Positions 33,846 to 43,773 of a stretch of DNA of 64,000 bases are shown here, one piece after another; within the stretch, counting starts at the first letter, position 1, and each line of letters begins with the position of its first letter. The notes beneath the pieces are model-generated. The model searched no databases and was not told the DNA's origin. It was given only the letters and a program-made list of their open reading frames with translations. The DNA lies in the NCBI RefSeq assembly GCF_018613325.1, contig NZ_JAGGQJ010000033.1, forward strand, positions 1-64,000. Reading direction: 5' to 3'. A program made the translations under genes and the position numbers. Source of the DNA: Bacillus sp. ISL-34 (GTDB lineage Bacteria > Bacillota > Bacilli > Bacillales > DSM-1321).

Positions 33846-35495
33846 ATGAAAGAAGTAAAATGCGATTGTGGTCATGTAAATCCGTTTGGCACAAACATTT
33901 GTGGGAAATGCGGGATGGTGCTTGATAACGAAAAAGAAAACAAGCTTATTGATATGAGATATGAAGGAAGTGCCAGGCGTTCACAAACCTATAAAAAAAC
34001 GATCATCGATAAAATATGGAACTTCTTTTCTTCCGTTAAGGTCGGGGTGACGCTCATTGTCATTGCCTTGATCGCTTCAGCTATCGGGACGATCTTACCT
34101 CAGGAAATGTACATCCCTTCAACCGCGACGCCTGCAGAGCATTATGAATTGGAATACGGCTGGTTCGGAATGGTGTATTATGAACTCGGGTTTCATAACT
34201 TGTATAGTTCATGGTGGTATTTGATCATCATAGGCATGCTGGGCATATCACTATTGATTGCCAGTATCGACCGGTTCTTTCCATTGTATCGATCGTTAAA
34301 AAAACAAGGGGTCACACGTCATGACGGTTTCATGAAACGTCAGCGGGTTTATGGGGTGACAAAGCTTGAAGACCAAGATATAAACCTTGAAGAAGTAAAG
34401 GATAGACTAAAAAGGCAGCGTTATCATATACGAGAGGAAAACGGTCATATACTTGCCGAAAAGGGTCGTTTTTCACGTTGGGGACCCTATGTAAATCATA
34501 TTGGACTTATCATTTTCTTAATTGGAGCATTATTGCGTTCCGTCCCTGGGATGTATATCGACAAAGTACTTTGGCTGCGTGAAGGCGAGAGAAAAGAAAT
34601 CCCGGGTACAAATGGTGAATACTACCTCCAGAATAATGAATTCACCTTAGAGGTGTATGACAAAGAGAATGAAGAAGATGAACAGTACAGTGCTGCAATT
34701 GATAAAACCGGTACAATCGCAAAGACCTATCAATCCGATGTTACGCTCTATGAGCGCAAGGGAGAAACCTTACCAGGGGAAAAAGTGGACCTTGATAAGC
34801 TTAAAGATTATAAAATCAAAGTCAATGAACCTCTGAAACATGATCATTATGCTCTCTACCAAGTAGACTATAAACTGGATGAGCTCAGTACGATGGCTTT
34901 TAAATTGATAAATAAAAAAACCGAAGAGGAATATGGCAGCTTAAAGGTTGATTTGAATAATCCTCAAAAGAAATATGAGTTGAAAGAAGGATATTCCGTT
35001 GACTTGATCAGTTACTTCCCCGATTTCGAGTTCGATGAAAAAGGCGAACCTAGAACGATATCGAAGATTCCGAATAATCCAGCATTTATCTTTAAAATGC
35101 ATACTCCGGATAAGCCAGAGGGTGAAGTCAGTTTCGTGGCGATTAAGGAGACTGTGGAGCCTTTAGGGGAAAACACTTATAAAATGGCTTTTAATGGTGT
35201 AGAAACCCAAGATGTCACGGCCTTGACCGTCAGGAAGGATTTAACGCTTTGGATCCTATTCACGGGTGGAATCATTTTCATGATCGGCGTTGTCCAAGGG
35301 TCTTATTGGAATCACCGGCGTATATGGATTAAGAGGAAAGATGATGAGATATTAATGGCCGGCCATACAAACAAAAACTGGCACGGCATTAAAAGAGATA
35401 TAAAACAAGCGATTGAATCAACATCACTTTCCGAACCAATGGATCAACTTGAAGAGGAGAAATCTTCTAGTAAGGGGGAAGTTTTAAATGGCTGA
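33846..35495 (+). CDS. resB: Cytochrome c biogenesis protein ResB
   Basis: 549 residues. A cysteine-rich N-terminus ([18 protein letters not shown]) looks like a zinc ribbon; then ResB with membrane segments near 60-80, 125-150 and 218-240, a large outer domain, and a last segment near 460-480 ([21 protein letters not shown]). With ResC it carries and ligates haem to cytochrome c on the outer face of the membrane. GGGGAG precedes ATG. It overlaps resC by 8 bp. Confidence 0.94.
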   Translation: MKEVKCDCGHVNPFGTNICGKCGMVLDNEKENKLIDMRYEGSARRSQTYKKTIIDKIWNFFSSVKVGVTLIVIALIASAIGTILPQEMYIPSTATPAEHYELEYGWFGMVYYELGFHNLYSSWWYLIIIGMLGISLLIASIDRFFPLYRSLKKQGVTRHDGFMKRQRVYGVTKLEDQDINLEEVKDRLKRQRYHIREENGHILAEKGRFSRWGPYVNHIGLIIFLIGALLRSVPGMYIDKVLWLREGERKEIPGTNGEYYLQNNEFTLEVYDKENEEDEQYSAAIDKTGTIAKTYQSDVTLYERKGETLPGEKVDLDKLKDYKIKVNEPLKHDHYALYQVDYKLDELSTMAFKLINKKTEEEYGSLKVDLNNPQKKYELKEGYSVDLISYFPDFEFDEKGEPRTISKIPNNPAFIFKMHTPDKPEGEVSFVAIKETVEPLGENTYKMAFNGVETQDVTALTVRKDLTLWILFTGGIIFMIGVVQGSYWNHRRIWIKRKDDEILMAGHTNKNWHGIKRDIKQAIESTSLSEPMDQLEEEKSSSKGEVLNG

Positions 35496-36666
35496 ATTAA
35501 GCAGTAACTTTTTATATGCCGCTTTCTTATTATATCTGATCGCTACCTTTTTATTTGGGGGATCGATCAAGGATAAACGCGGGGCGGAGGAAAAGAAACA
35601 AAACAAATGGGCTAAACTGGGCATTTTCATTACCATTATCGGATTTATAGCGCAAATTGGGTATTTCATCACCAGATGGATTGCTGCCGGTCATGCCCCC
35701 GTAAGTAATCTGTTTGAATTTACGACCTTTTTCGGAATGATGCTGGTCGGTGCTTTCATATTAATTTATTTTCTTTATAAAACACCTGCACTTGGGCTAT
35801 TTGCTTTACCGATTGCGTTATTGATAATCGCATATGCAAGTATGTTCCCTACAGAGATTTCGCCACTCATCCCTGCTCTGCAGAGCGATTGGCTTCATAT
35901 TCATGTAACGACTGCAGCGGCAGGACAGTCAATCCTTGCCATAAGTTTCGTTACTGCCATCATTTATTTAATCAAATTCGTCGATCAGACACAATCAAGC
36001 AAAAGAACGTTCTGGCTTGAAGCCATCATGTTCACATTGGTCTGCACCATCGGTTTCGTCATCATCACTTCTTCTTTTGCTGCCATGGATTATAAGGCGA
36101 ATTTTGATTGGGTCGATAAACATGGTGCCGAGGTCAAACAGGAATTCAACCTACCGGCATTGGTAGGTCCCAATGAAGGGAAACTCATCGAGACGGATCG
36201 GTTTGAACCACTGGTGGACATGCCTGCACTGATCAATGCCAAGAAACTGAATACTGTACTTTGGTCAATCGGTGCGGGACTCGTCCTGTATGGTTTAATA
36301 AGGTTGATTGCTCGCAAAAGAGTGGCAGCATTGATTAAACCGATCGTTAAAAATGTGAATTTGAATTTATTGGACGAGATTAGTTATCGTTCGGTCCTTA
36401 TCGGTTTTCCGATCTTTACACTCGGTGCTCTCATTTTTGCAATGATTTGGGCTCAAGTGGCCTGGACACGATTCTGGGGCTGGGATCCGAAAGAGGTCTG
36501 GGCATTGGTTACTTGGTTGTTTTATGCGGCTTTCTTGCATCTGCGCATGTCAAAGGGGTGGCAAGGGGAAAAATCAGCCTGGCTTGCCGTCATCGGTTTT
36601 GCCATCATAATGTTTAACTTGATATTCGTTAATCTTGTTATTGCCGGTTTGCATTCATATGCTTGA
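35488..36666 (+). CDS. resC: Cytochrome c biogenesis protein ResC (CcsA family)
   Basis: 392 residues with about eight membrane helices. The tryptophan-rich haem-handling motif [18 protein letters not shown] is intact, and His residues flank it ([18 protein letters not shown]). ResC is the haem channel partner of ResB in system II cytochrome c maturation. It begins inside the resB 3' end, with AGGGGG upstream. A 297 bp gap follows before resD. Confidence 0.95.
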   Translation: MAELSSNFLYAAFLLYLIATFLFGGSIKDKRGAEEKKQNKWAKLGIFITIIGFIAQIGYFITRWIAAGHAPVSNLFEFTTFFGMMLVGAFILIYFLYKTPALGLFALPIALLIIAYASMFPTEISPLIPALQSDWLHIHVTTAAAGQSILAISFVTAIIYLIKFVDQTQSSKRTFWLEAIMFTLVCTIGFVIITSSFAAMDYKANFDWVDKHGAEVKQEFNLPALVGPNEGKLIETDRFEPLVDMPALINAKKLNTVLWSIGAGLVLYGLIRLIARKRVAALIKPIVKNVNLNLLDEISYRSVLIGFPIFTLGALIFAMIWAQVAWTRFWGWDPKEVWALVTWLFYAAFLHLRMSKGWQGEKSAWLAVIGFAIIMFNLIFVNLVIAGLHSYA

Positions 36667-36909
36667 TTCTGTATTGTAATATTTAGAAGAAGGGGGTCTT
36701 TTAATAGAAACGTCGAGGAGTTCGATTATCGATTTTTCTAGAGAATGATCCCTTTTTCCGTCACTCCCTTTAATAACAATCTTTCTTTCCTGAAATAGAA
36801 TTTATGGATTCTTAGTGAGCGGCCGAAGTCTGTTTTGTGACAAAATGGTGAAAGGTTCATGGAAGCCATGCGAAATACGCTCTTTATCGTACTTTGTGAG
36901 GAAAAAGTA

Positions 36910-36939
36910 TTAGTCATGGAAGTTTTCATTTTGTAGAAT
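36910..36939 (+). promoter_or_regulatory. Possible promoter of resDE
   Basis: TTAGTC (36910-36915), 18 bp, TAGAAT (36934-36939). The leader would be very short. The 36667-36963 gap also holds an A/T palindrome TTTTGTGACAAAA near 36833 and an imperfect long hairpin; no gene is seen in it. Confidence 0.35.
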
Positions 36940-36963
36940 ATATGATAGGAGGCTGATTACATA

Positions 36964-37680
36964 ATGTATAATGCAATTAAAATTCTCGTGGTGGATGATG
37001 AGGAAAGAATCCGCCGGCTGCTAAAGATGTATTTGGAAAGAGAAGAATACATAATCGATGAAGCTGAAAATGGAGATGTGGCTTTAACAAAAGCCCTTGA
37101 AAATGATTATGATTTAATTTTATTGGATATTATGATGCCTGGTAAAGATGGAATCGAAGTTTGCCGTGAATTAAGGGAAAAGAAGACGACACCGATTATC
37201 ATGCTGACTGCTAAAGGGGAAGAAGTGAACCGCGTTCAAGGGTTCGAAGTGGGTACCGATGATTATATCGTAAAGCCTTTCAGCCCCCGTGAAGTCGTGT
37301 TAAGGGTTAAGGCTTTATTACGTCGCTCTTCAAGCACAAGTTACATGCAGGCGGAAACGACGGCAAAAGATGTGATCGTCTTCTCACATCTAACCATTGA
37401 TAATGATGCCCACCGTGTACTTGCTGATAACAAAGAGGTTTCATTAACACCAAAAGAATATGAATTATTATATTTCTTGGCGAAATCCCCGGATAAGGTT
37501 TTCGATCGGGAGCAATTGTTAAAAGAAGTATGGCACTATGAATTTTTTGGAGATCTTCGAACTGTAGACACGCATGTTAAACGCTTACGTGAAAAATTAA
37601 ACCGCATATCCGAAAACGCAGCCAAGATGATTGTCACCGTTTGGGGTGTAGGTTACAAGTTCGAAGTCGTTAATGACTGA
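36964..37680 (+). CDS. resD: Response regulator ResD
   Basis: 238 residues, OmpR family. Receiver residues: acidic pair in VVDDEERIRR, phosphorylated Asp in LILLDIMMPGKDG, Lys in VKPFSPREV; the C-terminal winged helix ends VWGVGYKFE. It activates genes for aerobic and anaerobic respiration, including resABC. AGGAGG precedes ATG. Its stop overlaps the resE start by one base (TGATG). Confidence 0.95.
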   Translation: MYNAIKILVVDDEERIRRLLKMYLEREEYIIDEAENGDVALTKALENDYDLILLDIMMPGKDGIEVCRELREKKTTPIIMLTAKGEEVNRVQGFEVGTDDYIVKPFSPREVVLRVKALLRRSSSTSYMQAETTAKDVIVFSHLTIDNDAHRVLADNKEVSLTPKEYELLYFLAKSPDKVFDREQLLKEVWHYEFFGDLRTVDTHVKRLREKLNRISENAAKMIVTVWGVGYKFEVVND

Positions 37681-39470
37681 TGCTATGGGGCAGTGTTGTA
37701 GGGAAGCTATGGGCAACGATCCTATTGCTCGTGTCGTTTGTATTAATCGTTTTAACCGTTTTGCTTGTCGAATTCTTTGAGAATTTCCAAATTGAAAATA
37801 TTGAAAATAATTTAACCAAAACTGCTGAACAAATCATTAAGGTAACCAATGAACATCAGGGATCCAGCAATGAGGTTTTACAAATAGCTTCGGAACTGAT
37901 AGGCAACGAAGTGAAAATGATCATTCTTAATGATGACAAAATGATATTCTCCTCCATCGGAGGAGATAATGAGTTCGAAATTACGCCGGAACTCATTAAA
38001 AATGATTCCGAATTACTCAAGGTTTTTACGGAAAGAAAGACTGTGAAAAAGGAAATGGCGCTATCCGATGAGGCGGGTAACGAGGAATTGTCCGCAATCG
38101 TAGTAGGCATCCCACTTGAATTGAATGGGGAACAGGATGAAGTTTTCCTATTTCAATCGTTGGAGTCCATGGAAGAAACCACAAAATCCACAACACAGTT
38201 CATTTTATTGGCAGCAGGCATCGCCATTATTTTGACAACGATTTTTGCTTTCTTTTTATCCACAAGAATCAATGCCCCATTGGTGAAGATGAGGGAAGCC
38301 GCTTTAGCGATTGCCCGGGGGAAATTTGATACAAAGGTTCCAATTCTGACTCAAGATGAAATCGGTGAGCTGGCAATAGCGTTTAATCAGATGAGGAAGC
38401 AGCTGAAATTCAATATGAATGCACTTAGTCAGGAAAAGGAACATCTCTCAAGCATTCTTAGCAGTATGGCAGATGGGGTCATTACCTTCAATAAAGATGG
38501 CACAATTCTTGAAACGAATCCGCCAGCGGAAAGGTTTCTGCAATCCTGGTACTTTGAAAAGGGCTATAATCGGGAAGATAATGTGAATGTCCCCTTGGTT
38601 TTGATGAATCTTTTTGATGATTCAGAGTCCTTCGATAAGGAGCAAGTCGGTGAAATTACCTTGCAGGGACGTGATTGGGGATTGATTGTCAGTCCGCTAT
38701 ATACAAATGCCGACAATATTCGGGGAGCGGTGGCCATCATACGGGATATGAGTGATGAAAGACGTATGGACAAACTTAGGACTGATTTCATAGCAAATGT
38801 CTCCCATGAGTTAAGAACGCCGATTTCAATGTTGCAGGGATATAGTGAAGCGATTGTAGATGACATTGCGAGCAGTGAAGAGGAAAAGGTGGAAATGGCC
38901 CGCATCATCTATGATGAGTCTTTGAGAATGGGACGTTTAGTCAATGATCTCCTCGATCTAGCTAAATTGGAATCGGGTAAAATGAACCTTAGTTATGAAT
39001 GTGTACCTATTTCTCCTTATTTAAAGAGGATTACAAGTAAGTTTTCCGGGCTAGCTAAAGAAAAAGGGATCACAATATCAGCCAGTCTTGAAGACGATCA
39101 AATTCAATGGCATTTCGATCCGGACCGTATTGAACAGGTTTTGACCAATTTAATTGATAATGCGATTCGTCATACTCCTCCAGGAGGTAATATTGATGTC
39201 ATTCAGAGGACTAGTGATCGAAGGGGTCTGATCATTGATGTGAGGGACTCTGGATCTGGAATTCCCGAAGAAGATTTACCTTTTGTATTCGAGAGGTTTT
39301 ATAAAGCGGATAAAGCAAGGACCCGCGGGCGTTCGGGTACCGGATTGGGTTTGGCAATCGTAAAAAATATAATCAATGCCCATGATGGCTTCATTTCGGT
39401 AAACAGTTTACCTAATAAAGGGACGACGTTCAGTTTTATCCTGCCTCGAATTATGGAAAATGCTGAATGA
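37680..39470 (+). CDS. resE: Sensor histidine kinase ResE
   Basis: 596 residues: membrane helices near 10-33 and 170-192, an extracytoplasmic domain between, HAMP (to about 245), a PAS domain, the H box FIANVSHELRTPISMLQGY, and an ATPase domain with N box (LIDNAIRHTPPGG), G1 (DSGSGIPEEDLPFVFERF) and G2 (GTGLGLAIVKN). It senses redox or oxygen state and phosphorylates ResD. It starts by overlap with resD. A terminator follows. Confidence 0.95.
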   Translation: MLWGSVVGKLWATILLLVSFVLIVLTVLLVEFFENFQIENIENNLTKTAEQIIKVTNEHQGSSNEVLQIASELIGNEVKMIILNDDKMIFSSIGGDNEFEITPELIKNDSELLKVFTERKTVKKEMALSDEAGNEELSAIVVGIPLELNGEQDEVFLFQSLESMEETTKSTTQFILLAAGIAIILTTIFAFFLSTRINAPLVKMREAALAIARGKFDTKVPILTQDEIGELAIAFNQMRKQLKFNMNALSQEKEHLSSILSSMADGVITFNKDGTILETNPPAERFLQSWYFEKGYNREDNVNVPLVLMNLFDDSESFDKEQVGEITLQGRDWGLIVSPLYTNADNIRGAVAIIRDMSDERRMDKLRTDFIANVSHELRTPISMLQGYSEAIVDDIASSEEEKVEMARIIYDESLRMGRLVNDLLDLAKLESGKMNLSYECVPISPYLKRITSKFSGLAKEKGITISASLEDDQIQWHFDPDRIEQVLTNLIDNAIRHTPPGGNIDVIQRTSDRRGLIIDVRDSGSGIPEEDLPFVFERFYKADKARTRGRSGTGLGLAIVKNIINAHDGFISVNSLPNKGTTFSFILPRIMENAE

Positions 39471-39518
39471 ATGACGGGTGGCTTGCCAAAAAATCTTGTT
39501 TCATAAGGAACTGAGAAG

Positions 39519-39562
39519 ACAAAGGCAATTGGATTTCTTTCCAACTTGTCTTTGTTTTTTTT
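39519..39562 (+). terminator. Intrinsic terminator of resDE
   Basis: Imperfect stem CAAAGGCAATTGG / CCAACTTGTCTTTG followed by nine T. Confidence 0.75.
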
Positions 39563-39631
39563 TAGGATACAAGATAAGTCCCGAATATGTAGAAAATAAC
39601 GGAATTTTATAATAAGATAAAAGCCGAAGTA

Positions 39632-39657
39632 TGTAACTTTTATTTAGGATTGACGAC
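39632..39657 (+). promoter_or_regulatory. Sigma-X autoregulatory promoter
   Basis: TGTAAC (39632-39637), 16 bp, CGAC (39654-39657): an ECF-type promoter, and CGAC is the -10 preferred by B. subtilis sigma-X. It excludes start codons before about 39663. Confidence 0.75.
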
Positions 39658-39685
39658 TAAATTTATGAACGGATGTGGGGAAATG

Positions 39686-40246
39686 ATGGATTCCGTTTTC
39701 CACGATCTTTATGAAAAATATCATCAGGAAATTTATCAATTCATTTTTTATATGACTAAAAATCGAGAAACGGCTGAGGACCTTGTTCAGGAGGTCTATA
39801 TCCGGGTGATGAAGGCCTATGAACGCTTCGAAGGAAAAAGCAGTGAAAAAACGTGGATGTATTCAATTGCTAGAAATGTGACGATTGATTACTTTCGGAA
39901 ACAAAAAGGGTGGAAAGACAAAATCTTTCCTAACTTTGATTGGGATAGGCAATTGATAAAAGATAAAGAACCCATTCCCGAGGAAGTGGCTATCCTGAAC
40001 GATGAAATCCAAGATATTTATCAATGCTTAAACCGGTGTACCACGAATCAAAGATCCGTCATCATTTTACGATATATTCAGGGATTGTCCATTACGGAAA
40101 CTGCTGAAGTATTGAATTGGAGTGAAAGTAAGGTGAAAACGACCCAGCACCGTGCTTTGAAGGCTATTAAAAAGTTGATGGAAGATTTATCAGGAAAGGA
40201 GGGCCACCGCATTGAGAAGATCCCGTTGGAAAGAAAGCGAAATTGA
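39686..40246 (+). CDS. sigX: ECF sigma factor SigX
   Basis: About 186 residues. Region 2 (YHQEIYQFIFYMTKNRETAEDLVQEVYIRVMKAY, KTWMYSIARNVTIDYFRKQK) and region 4 (RSVIILRYIQGLSITETAEVLNWSESKVKTTQHRALK) are complete. Sigma-X controls cell-envelope modification genes in B. subtilis. ATG 39683 and 39686 are in tandem behind GGGG; earlier in-frame codons lie within the promoter. Overlaps rsiX by 35 bp. Confidence 0.92.
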   Translation: MDSVFHDLYEKYHQEIYQFIFYMTKNRETAEDLVQEVYIRVMKAYERFEGKSSEKTWMYSIARNVTIDYFRKQKGWKDKIFPNFDWDRQLIKDKEPIPEEVAILNDEIQDIYQCLNRCTTNQRSVIILRYIQGLSITETAEVLNWSESKVKTTQHRALKAIKKLMEDLSGKEGHRIEKIPLERKRN

Positions 40247-41435
40247 AGACATGCTACGCGAGCTTCCAAAATTAAAAGATGACCGAAGCAAGGCAGAGGT
40301 GTATGCGAGAATACATGATAAAAAGAGAAAGAAACACTGGATACCTCTAATTGCGGGTGTTGCCTCCTTATTCTTGATGGTTGTTTTGGCATCATCATTA
40401 ATTATTGAAAAAAAAGGAACGACAAGTCAAGAGGGCAGCGGCAGTAGTGGGAAATTATCTCTATCTGAAAATAATGAAACGGCAGATCTTGAACGGCAGG
40501 ATGCAAGCAACAAAGCAAATCCTTCAGAAGATGAACAGGATTATCAAGAGTTTTCGAGTAAGCAAGCAAAAATCGAATCTAAAGACGAGGTTTCAGAAAT
40601 TGAACCCGGAAAAGGGAAAAAGGAAAAAAACTTTGCACAAGCGATCTATCAAGATGACCATAATAATGCATCGATCATTACGATGGGTATCCCAGATAAT
40701 CAAATGAATTTCATTGTTCCCATTTCAATCAAACTCAAAAATCATGACCAAAGTGATACACTGAAACAGTTAGTTAATCAAATGTCCGATATCAATGAAG
40801 AGAAATATGGGCTATCTGACTATTTTCCACTTGATATAAAGATTAGCCAAGGAAAAGATACGGCCACTGCTCATATTGATTTTCAAGAAAATAGCCAACT
40901 ATTGGATGAAGATACACTTTTTCTCCATTCGATGGAGGAAACGCTTTCCTATAATAATATAGAGAAAATGACATTTTCTACAGGTGGCAAGCAAGGTGCC
41001 ATGTTTGCGCATGCGGGATATTTAAAGGAGGTGGATATACCTCATCAAAAAAATCGCACATACCTGCTTTACCAAAAGGATGAGTCCTCCCCAAGGTTTC
41101 TTGTTCCAAGCAATATGGGATATCAGGACTTTGAGGAGGCGCTGCAAGCTGGAAAAGGGGAGGCAGACATCGAGGGAATTTCACCTGCAATCCCGCATGA
41201 CCTGAAATGGGAAAGGATAAGCTCTAATGGAGATCTTGTGATCATTCAATTATCAGATCAAGCTGCTATTGAAAATAGTGAGGAATCCCTTGAAGCTTTG
41301 GAAGCCATACTCTTCATAGCTAAGGATTTTGGTTTTGAAAAAGTGAAATTTGAAAATGCTCCAATTGAAGAGGTAGGCCAGCTGAATTTAACTGAAGACA
41401 TATTGGTGCCCAAAGCACCGAACCAAGTGAATTGA
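40212..41435 (+). CDS. rsiX: Anti-sigma X factor RsiX
   Basis: 407 residues. The short cytosolic part (MRRSRWKESEIEDMLRELPKLKDDRS) resembles B. subtilis RsiX, then one membrane helix (about 40-60, WIPLIAGVASLFLMVVLASSLII), a low-complexity Ser/Glu/Lys linker, and an outer domain from about 145. The region FIVPISIKLKNHD...TATAHIDFQENS has a GerMN-like look, which I hold loosely. It holds sigma-X inactive at the membrane. Start TTG 40212 with GGAGG 8 bp upstream, within the sigX 3' end. Confidence 0.88.
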   Translation: MRRSRWKESEIEDMLRELPKLKDDRSKAEVYARIHDKKRKKHWIPLIAGVASLFLMVVLASSLIIEKKGTTSQEGSGSSGKLSLSENNETADLERQDASNKANPSEDEQDYQEFSSKQAKIESKDEVSEIEPGKGKKEKNFAQAIYQDDHNNASIITMGIPDNQMNFIVPISIKLKNHDQSDTLKQLVNQMSDINEEKYGLSDYFPLDIKISQGKDTATAHIDFQENSQLLDEDTLFLHSMEETLSYNNIEKMTFSTGGKQGAMFAHAGYLKEVDIPHQKNRTYLLYQKDESSPRFLVPSNMGYQDFEEALQAGKGEADIEGISPAIPHDLKWERISSNGDLVIIQLSDQAAIENSEESLEALEAILFIAKDFGFEKVKFENAPIEEVGQLNLTEDILVPKAPNQVN

Positions 41436-41533
41436 TGCAGCGAGCCAAGATTAAATTAATGGGGAGGTTTTCCATATGATGGTGCTTTATAAACACCCTG
41501 TCTATGGTTGGCAAAAGCCCCTTGCATTCACAG

Positions 41534-41566
41534 AAAAAGTGCCCGCGCTGACGGGCACTTTTTTTC
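41534..41566. terminator. Bidirectional terminator between rsiX and serA
   Basis: AAAAAGTGCCCG/CGGGCACTTTTT with T run on both strands. Confidence 0.92.
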
Positions 41567-43141
41567 TTATAATGAAATACGGGCCATGAATGTAATTTCT
41601 TCTGTTTCCATTAAAAATTGTTTCATGTTATCTTCCAATGGTAAATCAAAGCTCAAAACCATGATGGCTTCCCCGCCAGCTTCTTTTCGGCCAACCTGCA
41701 TGGTGGCGATATTCACCCCGTGATCACCAAGGACCTTACCTACGTTACCGATTACACCAGGTTTATCGGTATGCTGGATATAAAGTAAATTCGGTTCTGG
41801 ATGAAAGTCGATTTTGAAACCATTCAAACTTACAATTCGAGAACCGTAATTTTCGATATAGGTCCCACTGATTGTTAATTCACGGTGGTCACCTTTTACT
41901 TTAAGGCTGATCAAATTCGAGTAACCTAAAGAGTCCGTAGAGATTTTTTCACCAACGGTTATGCCACGCTCTTTTGCGATCAACAAGGCATTCACTTCAT
42001 TTACTGATGCATCAACTCTTGATCTGAAAAAGCCGGAAATTAGACTTTTTGTAAGAATCGCTGTATCGAAATCCAATGATTCTCCTGCATACGTAACGGA
42101 GATTTCCTGAATTCCTTCATTCATGCACTGAGAAGCAATGGATCCCATTTGCTGAACAAGTTGATAGAATGGCTGTACCTTTTCAAACACTTCTTTAGAT
42201 ATGGCTGGAAGGTTGATCGAACTTGAGACTGGATTTCCTTCGAAATAGGTCAATACTTCTTGGGCAACCTGTACGGCAACATTTAATTGGGCTTCTTTAG
42301 TGGAAGCACCTAGATGCGGTGTAGCAATGACGCTATCCAGTTCAAGCAGTTTATGGCCAAGTGGAGGTTCTTCGACAAAAACGTCCAGTGCCGCCCCTGC
42401 AACATGTCCTTGAACTAACATTTCATATAAATCATCTTCGTCCAGAATTCCACCACGGGCGCAGTTCAGTACATAAACCCCTTTTTTACAGGTAAGCAGT
42501 TTTTCTTTATTGATTAATCCTCTAGTTTCATTCGTAAGTGGTGTATGAACAGTAATGATGTCTGCTTTAGGAAGCAATTCATCTAACGGCAGGGCAGTTA
42601 CGGACATTTTCTTTGCACGATCGACAGTCAGGAACGGATCATAGACAATGACATCCATGCCAAATACTTTAGCGCGTTTGGCAATTTCCCCTCCGATACG
42701 TCCAAAGCCAACTATACCTAATGTTTTACCGCGCAGTTCGGTACCCGTATATGAAGAACGTTTCCACTCCCCATTCTTCAGTGAAGCATAAGCTTGCGGA
42801 ATGTGGCGCATTAATGAAGCCATCATGGCGAATGTATGTTCAGCTGTTGAAATGGTGTTGCCGTCAGGTGCATTAACCACGACAATCCCGCGTTTTGTCG
42901 CCGCAGGGATGTCTATGTTATCAACACCGACACCAGCGCGTGCTATAATTTTTAGCTGCGGCATACGGTTCATTAAATCTTCCGAAACCTTCGTTGCACT
43001 TCTTACAAGAATTGCATCAATTTGATCAAGTTCGTTTGCAGCTTCCTCTACGGTCTTCTGAATGAGATGAATATTGGATGCCTCTGAAAGCGGTCCGAGT
43101 CCTTCTGGTTTAATGGCGTCTGCTACTAAAATCCGATACAC
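41567..43141 (-). CDS. serA: D-3-phosphoglycerate dehydrogenase
   Basis: 524 residues, long form with an intervening domain and a C-terminal ACT domain. NAD site GKTLGIVGFGRIGGEIAKRA; catalytic Arg in LNCARGGILDE, Glu and His in the region ending VIATPHLGASTKEA; ACT domain near PGVIGNVGKVLGDHGVNIATM. It makes 3-phosphohydroxypyruvate, the first step of serine synthesis. Start GTG 43141, with GGAAGGTG 7 bp upstream. Promoter at 43187-43216. Confidence 0.95.
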   Translation of the reverse strand: MYRILVADAIKPEGLGPLSEASNIHLIQKTVEEAANELDQIDAILVRSATKVSEDLMNRMPQLKIIARAGVGVDNIDIPAATKRGIVVVNAPDGNTISTAEHTFAMMASLMRHIPQAYASLKNGEWKRSSYTGTELRGKTLGIVGFGRIGGEIAKRAKVFGMDVIVYDPFLTVDRAKKMSVTALPLDELLPKADIITVHTPLTNETRGLINKEKLLTCKKGVYVLNCARGGILDEDDLYEMLVQGHVAGAALDVFVEEPPLGHKLLELDSVIATPHLGASTKEAQLNVAVQVAQEVLTYFEGNPVSSSINLPAISKEVFEKVQPFYQLVQQMGSIASQCMNEGIQEISVTYAGESLDFDTAILTKSLISGFFRSRVDASVNEVNALLIAKERGITVGEKISTDSLGYSNLISLKVKGDHRELTISGTYIENYGSRIVSLNGFKIDFHPEPNLLYIQHTDKPGVIGNVGKVLGDHGVNIATMQVGRKEAGGEAIMVLSFDLPLEDNMKQFLMETEEITFMARISL

Positions 43142-43186
43142 GTCTAAACACCTTCCTAGGGAAAAAATTATCTTAAATTTCAGTTA

Positions 43187-43216
43187 ATTTTACAATTGAA
43201 ATGCTGAATATGTCAA
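43187..43216 (-). promoter_or_regulatory. Sigma-A promoter of serA
   Basis: Minus strand TTGACA (43216-43211), 18 bp, TAAAAT (43192-43187). Confidence 0.75.
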
Positions 43217-43231
43217 TTTGGCTTATCTGGA

Positions 43232-43245
43232 TGTAAGCGCTTAAT
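43232..43245. promoter_or_regulatory. cre-like site upstream of the serA promoter
   Basis: TGTAAGCGCTTAAT differs from the ideal cre TGTAAGCGCTTACA at the last two bases. It lies about 22 bp upstream of the serA -35, the side used for CcpA activation in other genes; effect unproven. Confidence 0.45.
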
Positions 43246-43441
43246 GGAATGGTTATCATCTGTACATCTGTTTAATGTCGCGATATAAATGGCTTCGTCT
43301 AGGATTGAATATTATAAAAATAATTTTCATTATTTCGAATTATCAGTTGCCATTCGTTTTAAACCATTCACTATGACGATCGATAATGATCCTAAATGAA
43401 TCAACTGAGAAAAAATGCTATCAAAAAAAAGGAAATTCCGA

Positions 43442-43447
43442 TATAAT
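43442..43447 (+). promoter_or_regulatory. -10 box of the ribU riboswitch promoter
   Basis: TATAAT, 28 bp before the aptamer; the -35 (CTATCA or TATCAA near 43418-43424) is poor. Confidence 0.5.
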
Positions 43448-43474
43448 GTGAGGTATAAAAAATTTTATAGATCT

Positions 43475-43603
43475 ATCTTCGGGGCGGGGCGCAATTCCCC
43501 ACCGGCGGTGATGAAGGAATTTCTTCTTCTAAGCCCGCGAGCCTTACAAGGCAGGATTTGGTGCGATTCCAAAGCCGACAGTATAGTCTGGATGGGAGAA
43601 GAT
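43475..43603 (+). promoter_or_regulatory. FMN riboswitch (RFN element)
   Basis: All hallmarks of the RFN aptamer are present: P1 ATCTTC (43475-43480) pairs with GAAGAT (43598-43603); GGGGCGGGGCGCAATTCCCCACCGGCGG-type 5' half is seen at 43481-43508, AGCCCGCGAGCC near 43532 and GATTCCAAAGCCGACAGT near 43565. It binds FMN and switches expression of the riboflavin transporter ribU downstream. Confidence 0.97.
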
Positions 43604-43618
43604 GGAGGTTCCTGAGTG

Positions 43619-43703
43619 CGTTTCAACAGTTATTTGCTGAAACGTTTGTTTGATGTAACCTTTAATTTATCCCTTTAATTCTATTGGAATTGAAGGTTTT
43701 TTT
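43619..43703 (+). terminator. Expression-platform hairpins of the FMN riboswitch
   Basis: A CGTTTCA/TGAAACG hairpin (43619-43644) and a clear intrinsic terminator ACCTTTAATT/AATTGAAGGT (43658-43697) with seven T. The second would stop transcription when FMN is bound. Confidence 0.75.
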
Positions 43704-43773
43704 ATTGAGCATCAACATATTTTGGAACCCTAACCTCTTTTTCAGGTAGATCGGAAAAGAAGGAGAGAGAACT

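Noticed and set aside
41476-41589. 37-codon frame with a good GGGGAGG site after rsiX
   Set aside because: It runs straight through the bidirectional terminator and into the serA 3' end; unlikely to be a gene.
43300-43345. AT-rich dyad resembling PerR or Fur boxes upstream of the FMN riboswitch
   Set aside because: Too many mismatches to either consensus; AT richness explains it.
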